NCBI GenBank assembly: GCA_030295235.1
Contig: AP026162.1
Location: 1,116,001 to 1,180,000, forward strand
Source of the DNA: Fistulifera solaris
Lineage: Eukaryota; Bacillariophyta; Bacillariophyceae; Naviculales; Stauroneidaceae
DNA: 64,000 nucleotides
Direction: 5' to 3'
Both the position numbers and the translations under genes were made by a program. Of this stretch, positions 63,444 through 64,000 are shown piece by piece. The notes beneath the pieces were generated by a model. The model had not been told where the DNA came from. It ran no database searches and saw only the letters and a program-made list of their open reading frames with translations. The stretch's first letter is position 1. Each line of letters begins with the position of its first letter.

Positions 63444-63570
63444 CAAGAAAAAGGAAACTTTTTATCCAGAATGACATGTAAGGCAATGTTAATGCAATCT
63501 CCCCTAGAAAGGGAGCAGTAGAAACACTATGTCGAATTTCTCAAACAACGCTAGAACATCCATTTTCTCA
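63444..63570 (-). pseudogene. 5' fragment of a second wax synthase-like gene, degenerate
   Basis: Minus-strand remnant of the wax synthase-like 5' coding end: MDVLALFEKFD (ATG near 63561-63563), then a frame change, then APFLGEIALTLPYMSFW-like sequence in another frame. It matches about the first 50 codons from 60018. The coding similarity stops near 63444 and the rest of the gene is missing, so it cannot encode an enzyme. It came with the duplicated promoter. Confidence 0.75.
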
Positions 63571-64000
63571 AGTGACTGTACCAGTTATTTGTTCATTGTC
63601 GATTGTATGCGATCAAATGAATCTCTTCAAATAAATATATTATAATCATCATCTTCAGTCATCATTTCTCATGGTGGTCGGCATTCGGCATCGGCATTCA
63701 TTCGTTTGAATATATCAATCATCGTCTCATGTCTCATCGCGACGTGCACCGTCCTTTACTAGTACTACATAGCTAAAAACGTGTTCCGTTGCTAGCTATA
63801 TAGATTTTCCTACTCTTGACTTTCTCCAGATAACTGGCAAGACAGAAAGAAAACATGAGGTATCAGCTAAGGTGTACTTTCACCGTGACGACTACTATAA
63901 TGCAACTAGTGAGAAACAACAAACCGTTAACTTCGAGTTCCGCGAACCGTTTTTCTGGATCCTTTTTCCGCATCCACTTTCCCCATCGCCGTCGTAGACT
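63444..64000. repeat. Diverged duplicate of the segment 59877-60452 (wax-synthase 5' end plus divergent promoter)
   Basis: Collinear and same-orientation with 59877-60452. Matching landmarks include ACAAGAAAAAGGAAACTTT, CCAGAATGACATGTAAGGCA, TTGTTCATTGTCGATTG, CATGGTGGTCGGCATTCGGC, CTCATGTCTCATCGCGACGT and the last 80 bp to the window end. Several small indels and one more diverged stretch (about 63755-63830) separate the copies. The duplicate ends at the window edge, about 115 bp before where the plus-strand gene starts in the original, so a paralogue of that gene may begin just outside. Confidence 0.9.

Noticed and set aside
1-64000. Retroelements, DNA transposons with transposase, viral genes
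   Set aside because: I found no reverse transcriptase, integrase, transposase, capsid or polymerase-like reading frame in any region that is not already explained.
1-64000. tRNA or rRNA genes
   Set aside because: No stretch combining tRNA A and B boxes or conserved rRNA sequence was seen by eye; a tRNA scan would be needed to exclude a split or unusual gene.

Overview
The window is nuclear DNA of a compact unicellular eukaryote, most likely a pennate diatom of the Phaeodactylum tricornutum type. The evidence is short GT-AG introns (about 60-85 bp), tight and often divergent gene spacing, a chromalveolate-style bipartite plastid presequence with an A-F cleavage motif on a GET3/ArsA ATPase, and a protein carrying a GPPISL/GDNP box that I associate with diatoms. 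I see no retroelement, no transposase, no rRNA or tRNA gene and no bacterial-style operon.

Layout. 0-7 kb: a partial gene at the left edge, a cytidine/dCMP deaminase, ribosomal protein uL13, pyrroline-5-carboxylate reductase, ATP phosphoribosyltransferase (HisG) and an organellar bL25-type protein. 7-16 kb: a family-16 methyltransferase, a Fringe/C1GalT-like glycosyltransferase, MCM10, glycine cleavage H protein, a 1.8-kb palindromic minisatellite, and an RsmE-type rRNA methyltransferase. 16-34 kb: a membrane-anchored glutathione peroxidase-like protein, Integrator subunit 6 with a C-terminal WW domain, the tRNA m1A58 methyltransferase catalytic subunit, a tandem-domain plastid-targeted GET3/ArsA, an array of a dispersed repeat, MCM5, a SpoU/TrmH methyltransferase and an SfsA-family protein. 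34-48 kb: a GDNP-box protein, an orphan protein, two coiled-coil proteins, the exocyst subunit EXO84, a small membrane protein, NECAP and a lysine-rich protein. 48-64 kb: a Golgi-type sulfotransferase, a nodulin-like MFS transporter, an MSS51-C-like protein, a TMEM163-like transporter, eIF3m, an exonuclease-KH protein, a wax-synthase-like MBOAT, a repeat-containing unknown protein, and a partial duplication of the divergent promoter between the last two.

Most genes are housekeeping: replication (MCM5, MCM10), translation and RNA modification (uL13, bL25, eIF3m, TRMT61, TrmH, RsmE), amino-acid metabolism (P5CR, HisG, GcvH), and membrane traffic (EXO84, NECAP, GET3). They do not form a functional cluster.

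Two themes stand out. First, about fifteen otherwise well-conserved host genes are each broken by one or a few single-base indels, many in short homopolymers. Correcting one base per site restores an exact multiple of three, so I read these mainly as sequence or assembly errors and annotate each gene across its whole span. Second, the non-coding DNA holds three repeat systems: the palindromic minisatellite (13.04-14.87 kb), a dispersed hairpin element (at about 6.5, 26.6-27.0 and 52.3-52.5 kb), and the duplicated promoter at the right edge.
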